Origin: JACXVD01 sp020446665
Lineage (GTDB): Bacteria > Pseudomonadota > Alphaproteobacteria > Sphingomonadales > Sphingomonadaceae
Reading direction: 5' to 3'
Length of the DNA stretch: 64,000 nucleotides
NCBI GenBank assembly: GCA_041396905.1
Contig: JAWKXQ010000001.1
Location: 310,001 to 374,000, forward strand
Part shown: positions 20,047-27,828 of the stretch, piece after piece
How the letters are laid out: every line of letters starts with the position of its first letter
Numbering within the stretch: the stretch's first letter is position 1
Translations under genes and position numbers: made by a program
Notes under the pieces: model-generated
Told to the model about the DNA's origin: nothing
What the model saw: only the letters and a program-made list of their open reading frames with translations
Databases searched by the model: none

Positions 20047-21429
20047 ATGGCACGCGAACGCTCACCTGGAATCAAGTTACTCTTCGCCGTGCTGATTGGC
20101 GGCGCGCTGCTTATCCCGCTGCTGGCGGTCTATGCGCTGGTCTATGACCGGCAGCATCAGGCGCGCGTGGCGCAGGATTCCATCACTGTGGGCTGGGGCG
20201 GTGCGCAGGTCGTGTCCGGCCCTGTGTTGGTGATCCCCTATCGCGCGGAACGCGTCACGTCGGAGCAGGTCGATGGCAAGACCGTGACCCGCACCGTGGT
20301 GGAGCGCGACGAATTGTTCCTTTCGCCTGAAAGTCAGCAGGTTACGACCGAGATTGATCCTGATGTGAAGGAACGGTCGATCTACAAGACCGTGATCTAT
20401 CTCGCCAAACTGGGCGGCACGGCAAAATTCGTGCTCCCGCCTGATCTTGAACGGTTCGGCGTCAAGCGCGAGCAATTGCTGCTGAATGAAGCAGAATTCC
20501 GCTTTGGCGCATCGGATTCGCGCGGGCTGCAGACCGATACGAAGGTTTCGGTCAACGGCACTGCCTTGCCGCTCAAGCCGGGCAATGGCGTGGCCTCCAG
20601 CAATGGATCGGGCTTTTTCGGCTATTTCGAATGGACCGATGGTGAGCCGTTGGACGTTGTCTGGTCTTATTCGCTGCGTGGCAGCCGCTCGCTTACCCTG
20701 GTCCCGCGTGGTGGCAGCACGGAATGGAAAGCCAGCTCCAGCTGGCCGCATCCCAGCTTTGAAGGGGATTTCCTGCCCGAACATGAAACCGGCGCGCAAG
20801 GCTTTGCCGCCACCTGGTCTGTTACCAATCTTGCCCTGGGTCAGGCGTTGGTGCTGGATGATGATCCCGGCGCGCCCAATGTCTCAGAGCCTGATGGGCG
20901 CAGCGTCATTTATGCAGAACCGGTCGGTACCGGCCAGTCCATGGCGGCGACGATCCGGCTGGTCGATCCGGTCGATGTATATAGCCGGGTGGATCGCTCG
21001 GTAAAATATGGCTTCCTGTTTATCGGCTTCACTTTCCTTGCATTCCTGATGTTCGACATTGTCGGCGGCGCGCGGGTTGCAGCGGCGGAATATCTGCTGA
21101 GCGGGGCCGGGCTGGTGCTGTTCTTCGTGATGCTGCTCGCCTTCTCCGAAGTGATCGGCTTCACGCTCGCCTATCTCGTCGCCAGCGGCGCAATTATCGG
21201 GCTGCTCACTGCCTATAGCGCGGCGGTGCTAGGCAGCTGGAAACGGGCGCGATTTATCGGGGCCTTGCTGCTGGGGCTGTACGGATTGCTCTATGTCCTG
21301 CTCAGCCTTGAAGCATGGTCGCTGATGATCGGTTCTGTCCTGCTGTTCTTTGCCCTTGCCGGGGTGATGTATGCCACGCGCCAGATCGACTGGTCGAGCG
21401 TGGGCCGCAGCGACACCGTAGACGCCTGA
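20047..21429 (+). CDS. creD: inner membrane protein CreD
   Basis: A 460-residue CreD/Cet family protein. It has one N-terminal transmembrane segment (LLFAVLIGGALLIPLLAVYALVYD), a large periplasmic domain (about residues 40-325) and a cluster of five or six helices at the C-terminus (YGFLFIGFTFLAFLMFDIVGG onward). CreD is induced by cell-envelope stress and beta-lactams in several Gram-negatives through CreBC (established knowledge); no creBC genes are seen here. GGGAGGAATG gives a strong start at 20047. Its position after blaI and an M56 peptidase suggests a shared envelope-stress response, with creD under its own promoter in the 160-base gap. Confidence 0.9.
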   Translation: MARERSPGIKLLFAVLIGGALLIPLLAVYALVYDRQHQARVAQDSITVGWGGAQVVSGPVLVIPYRAERVTSEQVDGKTVTRTVVERDELFLSPESQQVTTEIDPDVKERSIYKTVIYLAKLGGTAKFVLPPDLERFGVKREQLLLNEAEFRFGASDSRGLQTDTKVSVNGTALPLKPGNGVASSNGSGFFGYFEWTDGEPLDVVWSYSLRGSRSLTLVPRGGSTEWKASSSWPHPSFEGDFLPEHETGAQGFAATWSVTNLALGQALVLDDDPGAPNVSEPDGRSVIYAEPVGTGQSMAATIRLVDPVDVYSRVDRSVKYGFLFIGFTFLAFLMFDIVGGARVAAAEYLLSGAGLVLFFVMLLAFSEVIGFTLAYLVASGAIIGLLTAYSAAVLGSWKRARFIGALLLGLYGLLYVLLSLEAWSLMIGSVLLFFALAGVMYATRQIDWSSVGRSDTVDA

Positions 21430-21439
21430 CACATGACAG

Positions 21440-21474
21440 GCCGGCCCTTTCCTGATTGCAGGGAAGGGCCGGTT
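21440..21474 (+). terminator. strong hairpin terminator after creD
   Basis: CCGGCCCTTTCCTG pairs with CAGGGAAGGGCCGG, a GC-rich stem of about 13 pairs with one bulge and a loop of about four bases. It lies 10 bases after the creD stop. The T run is weak. Confidence 0.6.
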
Positions 21475-21512
21475 CCATCCATGCGAAAGCGCTACTTTAG
21501 CTGCTGCTAAAC

Positions 21513-21531
21513 TTCACCTTCATATGGTGAA
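21513..21531. promoter_or_regulatory. dyad symmetric site upstream of the YeeE/YedE pair
   Basis: TTCACC at 21513-21518 is inverted as GGTGAA at 21526-21531 around a seven-base centre. It lies 75 bases before the first half-transporter. Sulfur-responsive ArsR-type regulators often control such genes, but I cannot assign a factor. Confidence 0.3.
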
Positions 21532-21605
21532 ACCAAAGCTGTCTTTTGCTTTGCCGCAGATCGCCTAGCTGGGAGCTGTAACTATCCCGGTTGAGGCGAT
21601 TTGTG

Positions 21606-22049
21606 ATGTTTGAACCCTTTATCCTCCCCCTGTTCGGCGGTGTCTTGATCGGCCTTGCCGCGGGCGGGCTTTATCTGTTTGCAGGCGAGATTGCCGGCAT
21701 AACCGGGATCGCCCGGATCGCGATGGTGGGGTCAAAGCGCAGTTCCTACACCGGGTGGAGCCAGCGCAGCTGGGCTGTGGCCTTCATCGCCGGTTTGCTG
21801 GTTGCCGGGCTGGGTGCCGTGTTGTGGGCCGGGCCAGAGGTGACTGCCGGGATTGAAGCGGTTGCGCCAGGGATGCTGCTGGTTGCAGGCTTGCTGGTCG
21901 GCATTGGCACTGATCTCGGCAATGGCTGCACCAGCGGGCATGGCGTTTGCGGCTTGTCGCGTTTTTCCCCGCGCAGTCTGGCAGCGGTTGCCACATTCAT
22001 GTTCGCCGCTGGCCTGACAGTCTTCATCACCCGCCACGGAGGCTTCTGA
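21606..22049 (+). CDS. YeeE/YedE family sulfur transport half-protein (first half)
   Basis: A 147-residue membrane protein with four hydrophobic segments and the signature LGNGCTSGHGVCGLSRFSPRS, whose cysteines are thought to guide thiosulfate or other sulfur species through the pore in YeeE. It corresponds to the N-terminal half of full-length YeeE/YedE; the other half is the next gene, as in the PmpA/PmpB arrangement of other bacteria (family knowledge). The ATG at 21606 is chosen over an in-frame TTG at 21591. The stop overlaps the next start (TGATG). Confidence 0.85.
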   Translation: MFEPFILPLFGGVLIGLAAGGLYLFAGEIAGITGIARIAMVGSKRSSYTGWSQRSWAVAFIAGLLVAGLGAVLWAGPEVTAGIEAVAPGMLLVAGLLVGIGTDLGNGCTSGHGVCGLSRFSPRSLAAVATFMFAAGLTVFITRHGGF

Positions 22050-22516
22050 TGCGCGCTTTTGCTTCATTTATCGCTGGCCTCGTTTTCGGCCTTGGCCTCG
22101 TCATTTCCGGCATGACCAGCCCGGACAAAGTGTTCGGTTTCCTCGACATAGCCGGCCAATGGGACCCGAGCCTTGCATTCGTAATGGGTGGGGCTGTCAT
22201 GACGGCGACCCCGATCTTCTGGCTTGCCCGTCGCCGCGCGACACCGCTTGTGTCGGCAAGCTTTGACACGCCGCCAAAGACGCCGGTGGATCGCCGCCTT
22301 CTGGGTGGTGCTGTGCTGTTTGGGATCGGTTGGGGGCTGTCCGGCATTTGCCCGGGCCCGGCACTGGTCAATGTGGCGATCACGCCGCTGGCAATTGGCG
22401 GTTTCGTGATTGCGATGGTGGTCGGGATCGTGTTCTCGTCACGCGTGCTGCGGCCCCTGCTCGATGCACGGCAGACGCAGCAAGACCTGCCGGACCTGGC
22501 GATCCCGGCGGAATAA
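22049..22516 (+). CDS. YeeE/YedE family sulfur transport half-protein (second half)
   Basis: A 155-residue membrane protein with four hydrophobic segments. It has the YeeE C-terminal-half motifs LVISGMTSPDKVFGFLDIAGQWDPSLAFVMGGAV and GWGLSGICPGPALVNV, with the pore cysteine in GICPGP. It should assemble with the preceding half to import reduced sulfur (thiosulfate, sulfide or a persulfide); the exact substrate is not shown. Overlap of stop and start (TGATG at 22047-22051) points to translational coupling. No rhodanese, persulfide dioxygenase or ArsR regulator gene is adjacent. Confidence 0.85.
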   Translation: MRAFASFIAGLVFGLGLVISGMTSPDKVFGFLDIAGQWDPSLAFVMGGAVMTATPIFWLARRRATPLVSASFDTPPKTPVDRRLLGGAVLFGIGWGLSGICPGPALVNVAITPLAIGGFVIAMVVGIVFSSRVLRPLLDARQTQQDLPDLAIPAE

Positions 22517-22526
22517 GTTGCAAGCT

Positions 22527-22546
22527 GGCCCTTGCCCCAAGGGGCC
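22527..22546. terminator. hairpin between convergent sulfur-transport and Flp pilin genes
   Basis: GGCCCTTGCCCCAAGGGGCC folds with itself as a short GC-rich hairpin. It lies between the stops of two convergent genes (22516 and 22552) and could terminate either transcript. Confidence 0.45.
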
Positions 22547-22551
22547 GGGGC

Positions 22552-22728
22552 TTACTTGTTGCCTTTGTTGGCGTTGGTGACTTCCTGGTTCACAGTGTCC
22601 CAATTGGACGTGACTTCATTGCCCAGCGAAACATAGCCGCCAATCGCGGCAATGGAGATAACCATCGCGATCACCGCATATTCCACGCCGGTACCGCCGA
22701 CCATGTCATTCCAGATCTTCTTCAGCAT
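22552..22728 (-). CDS. Flp family type IVb pilin
   Basis: This 58-residue protein has a short basic leader (MLKKIWNDMVGGTG), a prepilin cleavage site before VEYAVIA and a hydrophobic helix VEYAVIAMVISIAAIGGYVSL, followed by a short polar tail. These are the features of Flp pilins assembled by Tad/Cpa machinery, used for surface attachment. It stands alone; no tad or cpa genes are in the window. The start at 22728 is the only ATG before the leader. A CtrA-like box lies about 47-61 bases upstream. Confidence 0.85.
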   Translation of the reverse strand: MLKKIWNDMVGGTGVEYAVIAMVISIAAIGGYVSLGNEVTSNWDTVNQEVTNANKGNK

Positions 22729-22774
22729 CACCTGCCCCCAATGCGTCTTTCACTGAGGGCATAGCAGGACAGGG

Positions 22775-22789
22775 TTAGCGCGACGTTAA
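22775..22789 (-). promoter_or_regulatory. CtrA-like binding box upstream of the Flp pilin gene
   Basis: Read on the minus strand, TTAA-N7-CTAA (TTAACGTCGCGCTAA) differs by one base from the CtrA consensus TTAA-N7-TTAA. CtrA activates pilA in Caulobacter, so cell-cycle control of this pilin is plausible (inference from one site). Confidence 0.4.
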
Positions 22790-22822
22790 GCTTACTATTC
22801 TGATTATATTCAGACTTCAGGG

Positions 22823-23434
22823 TCAGGCCCCCTTAATCGCAGTAACGAGCGAATAATGGTTCATTCCGCTGCGCACGGACTGGACGTCGGTAAAGCCCGC
22901 GCCTTCCAGGATCAGGCGCAATTCCTCGAAAGTATATTGCTTGCCCAGCGTGCCGAGCAGCATCAGCAGGCTGAAGGCGGCCGGGATCCACGGCCCGCAG
23001 CCATCATCATCCATCAGCATTTCGTGCAGGGTGATGGTTCCGCCGCTGGGCAGGGCGGCGAAGCTCTTCTGAGCGAGCACGCTGTTGGTCTCCTCTGGCC
23101 AGTCGTGGAAGACATTGGAGAAGAAATGCGCGTCCGGCCCGGTTGGCCAGTCCTGTTCGAACATGTTGACGCCAGCCGTATCGACCTGCGCGGCCATGCC
23201 TGCCCGGTCGACATAGCTTTGCGCAGCGCGCGCCATGGCGGGCAGATCCATCACGGTCGCTTTCAGCTCTGGCCATTTGCGCGCAATTTCATTCGCGAAC
23301 ACACCTGATCTGCCGCCCACATCCATCAGGTGGCGGATCTGGCCGAAAATCGGATGCCGCGCCGCGCTGCGGGCCGGGGCGACCGAATGGGCATGCATGA
23401 AACGGGCAATATGTTGCGCCGCTTCATCTGACAT
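22823..23434 (-). CDS. N-terminally truncated SAM-dependent (family 2 type) O-methyltransferase
   Basis: The 203-residue product contains the catalytic half of acetylserotonin/family-2 O-methyltransferases: LMDVGGRSGVFANEIA is the SAM-binding loop, VMDLP follows, HFFSNVFHDWPEE is the catalytic histidine region, and LHEMLMDDDG and MLLGTLGKQYTFEELRLIL close the fold. Full-length family members have about 330-350 residues with an N-terminal dimerisation domain of about 150 residues, which is missing. The reading frame begins only 18 bases from the remnant of an oppositely oriented gene, itself missing its 5' part. It is therefore probably a deletion remnant and may not be functional, although the ORF is intact. 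Confidence 0.7.
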   Translation of the reverse strand: MSDEAAQHIARFMHAHSVAPARSAARHPIFGQIRHLMDVGGRSGVFANEIARKWPELKATVMDLPAMARAAQSYVDRAGMAAQVDTAGVNMFEQDWPTGPDAHFFSNVFHDWPEETNSVLAQKSFAALPSGGTITLHEMLMDDDGCGPWIPAAFSLLMLLGTLGKQYTFEELRLILEGAGFTDVQSVRSGMNHYSLVTAIKGA

Positions 23435-23436
23435 AG

Positions 23437-23604
23437 TGGTATTTTTCCGGCATGGACCGCGACGACGTACTGTTTTTCAAATTCTGTGACAGCGACACGT
23501 CGCGCACCTGGCGGTGCCCACACACCGCCTTTGTTGATAGCTCGATGGAAGGGGCGCATATCCGTTCCAGCATCGAAGTGCGCTCCGTCGCATTCTGGGA
23601 GTAG
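23437..23604 (+). pseudogene. C-terminal remnant of a CmcJ/NvfI-type oxidoreductase gene
   Basis: Reading from TGG at 23437 gives WYFSGMDRDDVLFFKFCDSD, then WRCPHTAFVDSS and SIEVRSVAFWE before a TAG at 23602. This pattern (WYF-x-M-x-RDD/E-x-L-x-FK-x-x-DSD, then PHTAF-x-D, then ESIEVR-x-x-x-F) matches the last 55 or so residues of CmcJ/NvfI-family proteins as I know them. A stop lies immediately upstream in frame, so the approximately 200-residue N-terminal part is gone. A 50-residue ORF from ATG 23452 exists but is unlikely to be functional alone. It is divergent from the truncated methyltransferase. Confidence 0.6.
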
Positions 23605-23683
23605 CGTTTCACGCTTGTCACTTGACTTCTCACCTGTGCTGGCCAGACTTTCGGCTGGATGAAGTGAAAATCGAGGGATGTGC

Positions 23684-26515
23684 ATGAACTGGCGTGGAAT
23701 GCAGGCAGGATTAGTGGCCGCCGGATTGCTGGCGGGCAGCGCAATTGGCTTGTCGGCAGTGCTGCCCGAACCTGCGCACGCGCAGGCGACGTCCTATGCC
23801 GGTTATGAAGAGGAACTGGCCAAGATCCGGGGCGAAATCGCAGCAACCGATGATCCGGGCGAGAAAGCCTATGGCTATGCGCAAACTGCACTGCTGCTGC
23901 TGGGCCTGAACCGCACGGAAGAGGCTCTCGCCGATATTGCCAAGGGCAAGGCACTGCTGCGGCCGGAGGATGATATTCCGCGCGGAGAACTGCTCTACAC
24001 CGAAACCTATTACCTCAAGGAAACCCAGCGCTACGCCGAATGCGAAGCGAATATGCGCGAAGCACAGCCGATCTATATTCGCGCCTATGGCGAGGATCAT
24101 CCCTATCTGGCGATGATTGAAAGCATGCTGGCGCGGTGCCTGCAGGAACAGGGCAAATATGCCGAAGCGATCGACGTTACACGCCACGTTGACAGCATTT
24201 TCGCCAAGCAGGGCCCCGAATATGGCAACCAGCGGGCCGTAGCGCTGATAACGCTGGGCAAGGCCTTGCAGGCAGCGAACCTGATGGGCGAAGCGGAAGG
24301 CGTCCTGCGCGATGCGCTCGACCCGGCGCGGCAAATGCCTGAAAAGCATCCGATCCGCTTCAATGCGGTCTTTGCCCTGGGTACCCATTTGCTGAGCGAA
24401 GGGCGGCCGCTGGAAGCGATCCCGTTGCTGCAGGAATCCATCCGCGAAGCGCAGGAAAACCCGGCGATCAATGGTGCTTCACAAGGGGTTGCCTATACCT
24501 CGCTTGCAGCTGCACTGGTCCAGCTTGACCGCCCGCAGGAGGCGCTGGGCTTTTACGATATCGGTATCCCGATGATCGAGGCGGCGGGCCTGCCGCTGCC
24601 AGCCGCATCAAACTTGCGCAATGCGGCCGTGGCGGCCGACCGGGCAGAGCGCGGTCCAGTCGCGCGGGACATGGCGCAGAAAGCGCTGGAAGTGATCGAA
24701 GCTGCGCCGGAAGCGGGGGAATTGCGGATCGCCCTTGCGCGTGAGGCTATCGTCCCTTTCCTGGTGGAAGAGGGGAATATGGCAGATGCGGAAGCGGCGG
24801 CGCGGTCTTCTGCCGAAGTGCTGGGGCGGCTGCGTGCATCCAATCACCCGCAAGCGACTGCCGCGCGGATGCAACTGGGCTGGGTACTCGCCCGGTCCGG
24901 GCGGGTGGAAGAAGGGCAGGCGATTGCCCAGGACGCTTTCCGCACCGCCATCGCTGCCAATCGCGAGCGTGAATATGCCCGCAACCGTCCGCTCGATACC
25001 CTCCCTTCGATTGTCCAGTTCAGCCAGGCGCTGGAGACCGCACAAATTGCCGGAAACGATGAATTCGCCTTCGAAGTGATGCAGGCGATTATCTATTCCG
25101 ATGCCAGCCGCGCGGCCTTCGCCGTGGCCGCCCGCGAGGCAACCCAGGACAGCGAATTGGGTGCGCTCCTGCGTCGTCGGCAGGAAGCGGGTGCAGCGTT
25201 GGCCGATGCTGATAGTGCGCTCTTGCAGGCGGAGGCAGCGGATGCCGCCCCGGCGGAGCAGGCTGAACTTGCGGCCCGGCTGGCCAGCAACAAGGCGACG
25301 TTGCTGGAAGTGGATGCGGAGCTTGACCAGCGCTTCCCCACCTTCCGCGAACTGATCCAGCCGCGCCCTGCCACTTTGGTCGAAATGCAGGCGGAGCTTG
25401 GCCGTGATGAGGCTTTGCTGGTGATTGCCGAGAGTGATCGCGGCCTGTTTACACTGGCCATCACCCGCAAGGAGGTGGTGCTCGGCCATGATCCGATCCG
25501 CCGGGAATCGCTGCGCGACGTGGTTGGCTCGATCAGGTCTGGTATCGATGCAACCCTGGTCTCCGGGGAAGAGCAGCCTTTCGACATGGCCGGGGCTTCA
25601 AGGCTTTACAGTGCGATCTTCACACCAGAAGTGGAGCGGGCATTGCGCGGGAAGAAGCAACTCAAAGTGGCGAGCGGAGATATCCTTTCTGCTTTGCCGC
25701 TCAGTGTGCTGGTTTCGCGCCCGGCTGAGCGGCTGGCGGATGCGCGTTTTCTGATAGAGGACCGCTCTGTCTCTGTGGTGCCCTCACTTGCGGCAATGGG
25801 AAGGGGGAAGCACTCGCGGAAAAGCGGGCGCTCGCTCGTCGCCATTGGTGCCCCGGCGCTGCCAGAGCCGGTACGGGTGGAATTCCAGGATGAAGCCTCC
25901 GCCATTGGTGCAGCGGTATTGCGATCCGGCCAGCTTGGCAGCCTGGAGCCGCTACCCAATGCGCTGGCAGAAATGGAACGCGTCGCGCAATTGCTGCAGG
26001 GGCGCGGGGAGCCGTTGATCCTGGCCGGGGTCATGGCCACGGAACCAGCTGTAAAGGCACTCGATCTGTCAGATGTCGGGGTTCTGCTGTTTGCCACGCA
26101 TGGGGTCGTCGCCGGTTCCTTTGACGATGTGGATGAGCCAGCCTTGGTGCTCACTCCGCCAGAAACACGGTCGGCGCTGGATGATGGCTTGCTGACCGCA
26201 TCAGAGGCGGCGCTGATGGATATCGGGGCCGAGTGGGTGATCCTGTCAGCCTGCGACACGGCAGCAGGGGGCAGGCCCAGTGCGGCTGGCTATACGGGCC
26301 TCGCGCGCGGATTCCTGTTCGCAGGGGCGCAGCGTGTGGTCGCAAGCCATTGGCCGGTGCGTGACGATATTTCCGCGCAGCTTTCTACCGGGATCGTCAA
26401 GGCATCGCGCGATGGACGCCTCCCGGCAGACGCGCTGCGAGAAGCTATCTTGTCAGTGAAACGCGACAATCCCCATCCGGCGCTGTGGGCACCCTTTATG
26501 GTGGTGACGCGCTAG
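23684..26515 (+). CDS. periplasmic TPR-CHAT domain protein (caspase-like protease)
   Basis: A protein of about 943 residues with a signal peptide (LVAAGLLAGSAIGLSAVLPEPAHAQA), a long TPR-like helical region (about 40-480) and a C-terminal CHAT domain. The catalytic dyad is predicted as H806 (FATHG) and C857 (LSACDTA). CHAT proteins belong to clan CD with caspases. The ATG at 23684 has GAGGG six bases upstream; 23678 is the alternative. It resembles the CHAT protein at 50181-53321, but no two-partner secretion gene follows. Its stop overlaps that of the convergent GGDEF-type gene by four bases. Substrate unknown. Confidence 0.85.
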   Translation: MNWRGMQAGLVAAGLLAGSAIGLSAVLPEPAHAQATSYAGYEEELAKIRGEIAATDDPGEKAYGYAQTALLLLGLNRTEEALADIAKGKALLRPEDDIPRGELLYTETYYLKETQRYAECEANMREAQPIYIRAYGEDHPYLAMIESMLARCLQEQGKYAEAIDVTRHVDSIFAKQGPEYGNQRAVALITLGKALQAANLMGEAEGVLRDALDPARQMPEKHPIRFNAVFALGTHLLSEGRPLEAIPLLQESIREAQENPAINGASQGVAYTSLAAALVQLDRPQEALGFYDIGIPMIEAAGLPLPAASNLRNAAVAADRAERGPVARDMAQKALEVIEAAPEAGELRIALAREAIVPFLVEEGNMADAEAAARSSAEVLGRLRASNHPQATAARMQLGWVLARSGRVEEGQAIAQDAFRTAIAANREREYARNRPLDTLPSIVQFSQALETAQIAGNDEFAFEVMQAIIYSDASRAAFAVAAREATQDSELGALLRRRQEAGAALADADSALLQAEAADAAPAEQAELAARLASNKATLLEVDAELDQRFPTFRELIQPRPATLVEMQAELGRDEALLVIAESDRGLFTLAITRKEVVLGHDPIRRESLRDVVGSIRSGIDATLVSGEEQPFDMAGASRLYSAIFTPEVERALRGKKQLKVASGDILSALPLSVLVSRPAERLADARFLIEDRSVSVVPSLAAMGRGKHSRKSGRSLVAIGAPALPEPVRVEFQDEASAIGAAVLRSGQLGSLEPLPNALAEMERVAQLLQGRGEPLILAGVMATEPAVKALDLSDVGVLLFATHGVVAGSFDDVDEPALVLTPPETRSALDDGLLTASEAALMDIGAEWVILSACDTAAGGRPSAAGYTGLARGFLFAGAQRVVASHWPVRDDISAQLSTGIVKASRDGRLPADALREAILSVKRDNPHPALWAPFMVVTR

Positions 26516-27678
26516 GCTGTGGCGGCCCGTGCGGGCGCCATTGTCGGAACAGAAGTGTCCGTACTCGTTTGCGCACCTGCTTCGATCAGCTGGTTGCCCC
26601 CATTCTTCCTGGCGCGAAAAAGCGCCTCGTCGGTATGGGTGACCAGTTTGTGCCAGTCTGCCTCGTTGCCGACCATGCCGTCTGCGCAACCTATGCTTGC
26701 GGTAACCTGCTTGCCATGAGGCATGGCGGTGTTGCGAATTTCCGCCAGAAGCGCGAGGCCGACAGCGGGAAACAGCTCGTCCGTCGGGCCAATCAGTGCG
26801 AATTCCGTACCGCCAGCGCGGGCGGCGAGGATATTCTTGCGAGCGCGGCGGGCAAGGATCGTGGCGATGGCGCGCAAGGCATCGTCACCAGTGGCCTGGC
26901 CTTGCTGCTGGTTGATGGTCTCGAATTGGTCGATATTCAGCAGCAAGAGGCGGATATCGCCGTGCTTCCCGCCCAGCTGCACAGCGTGTCTGAGCAAAGC
27001 CTTGCGGTTCAAGAGGCCGGTCAGCGGATCGGTTTCGGCCAGTTTGCGAGCCTGTTTTTGCAAGGCCAGCAATTCGACGCTCGAATGATGCTGGTTGTGG
27101 ATCATCTGAGCCATCATTACGCCGGCAATTATCAGGCCAAGGGCTGTGCTCAGGTCGAGCAGTTCGCCGGAACTGAACAGGGCGATGTCGATGGGTGTCA
27201 GGATGATCGCCAGCGTTGCGGTGGCGATATGTTGCAGGCTGGCAAGCGAAAATGAGACGGCCATTGCGACAAGGGCAAGGAAAAGGGCGTAGAAACCGCG
27301 CGTGTCGGGGGCTGCCAACAGCCAGCTCACCAATCCCCAAATGCCAACCAATAGGCCGAAAACCAATGCCGCTTTGCCGGCACGGGCAAGGAAACGCTGC
27401 GCGTCTGTGACGCTATCGCCGACAGACATCTTGCGAAGTAGCAGGAACCCGGCGGCGCAAACCAGGAAGGCAAAGGCTGGCGGAATATAGGGCAGCCAAC
27501 TGCCGCCATTGGCCAGCCGCGTATCGAACAAGGCAAAAGGCATCATCGCCATCATGCCGAGCATCAGCAAACGCCCCTGGCGCTGCGTGCGATGCGCCGC
27601 CTGCAGCGTATATTCCTCGCCGATATCGGCGGGAATGGCCGGATTTGCCAGCTTGCCCAGGATGGATAGGACGGTCAT
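26512..27678 (-). CDS. membrane GGDEF-domain protein with degenerate GGTEF active site
   Basis: The 388-residue protein has five or six hydrophobic segments (about residues 38-190) and a C-terminal GGDEF domain starting at TDPLTGLLNRKALLRH. The signature motif reads RAGGTEF instead of GG(D/E)EF, so the third, metal-coordinating residue is Thr. The first metal aspartate is kept (LLNIDQFETIN). No RxxD inhibitory site precedes the motif. Loss of the third acidic residue usually abolishes diguanylate cyclase activity (family knowledge), so this may be a c-di-GMP-blind sensor or a GTP-binding regulator. It is divergent from bamD with 150 bases between starts. Confidence 0.85.
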   Translation of the reverse strand: MTVLSILGKLANPAIPADIGEEYTLQAAHRTQRQGRLLMLGMMAMMPFALFDTRLANGGSWLPYIPPAFAFLVCAAGFLLLRKMSVGDSVTDAQRFLARAGKAALVFGLLVGIWGLVSWLLAAPDTRGFYALFLALVAMAVSFSLASLQHIATATLAIILTPIDIALFSSGELLDLSTALGLIIAGVMMAQMIHNQHHSSVELLALQKQARKLAETDPLTGLLNRKALLRHAVQLGGKHGDIRLLLLNIDQFETINQQQGQATGDDALRAIATILARRARKNILAARAGGTEFALIGPTDELFPAVGLALLAEIRNTAMPHGKQVTASIGCADGMVGNEADWHKLVTHTDEALFRARKNGGNQLIEAGAQTSTDTSVPTMAPARAATA

Positions 27679-27828
27679 TTGACCAGCCTTAGCGTTAAGG
27701 CCTTAAGACAATACTTAATCCGGCAACCACGCAAATTGTCCCTTCATCAGTGGCTTCATCAGTGGACAGAAGCAGCAGCAGGCACAACTTCACTTGGCGT
27801 TCATGCCGGTGCTGGTTATAGGCGGCGC

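Noticed and set aside
23452..23604. A 50-codon plus-strand ORF taken as an independent small protein
   Set aside because: Its sequence matches the C-terminal end of a larger oxidoreductase family, and the homology extends upstream of the ATG, so it is better read as a gene remnant.
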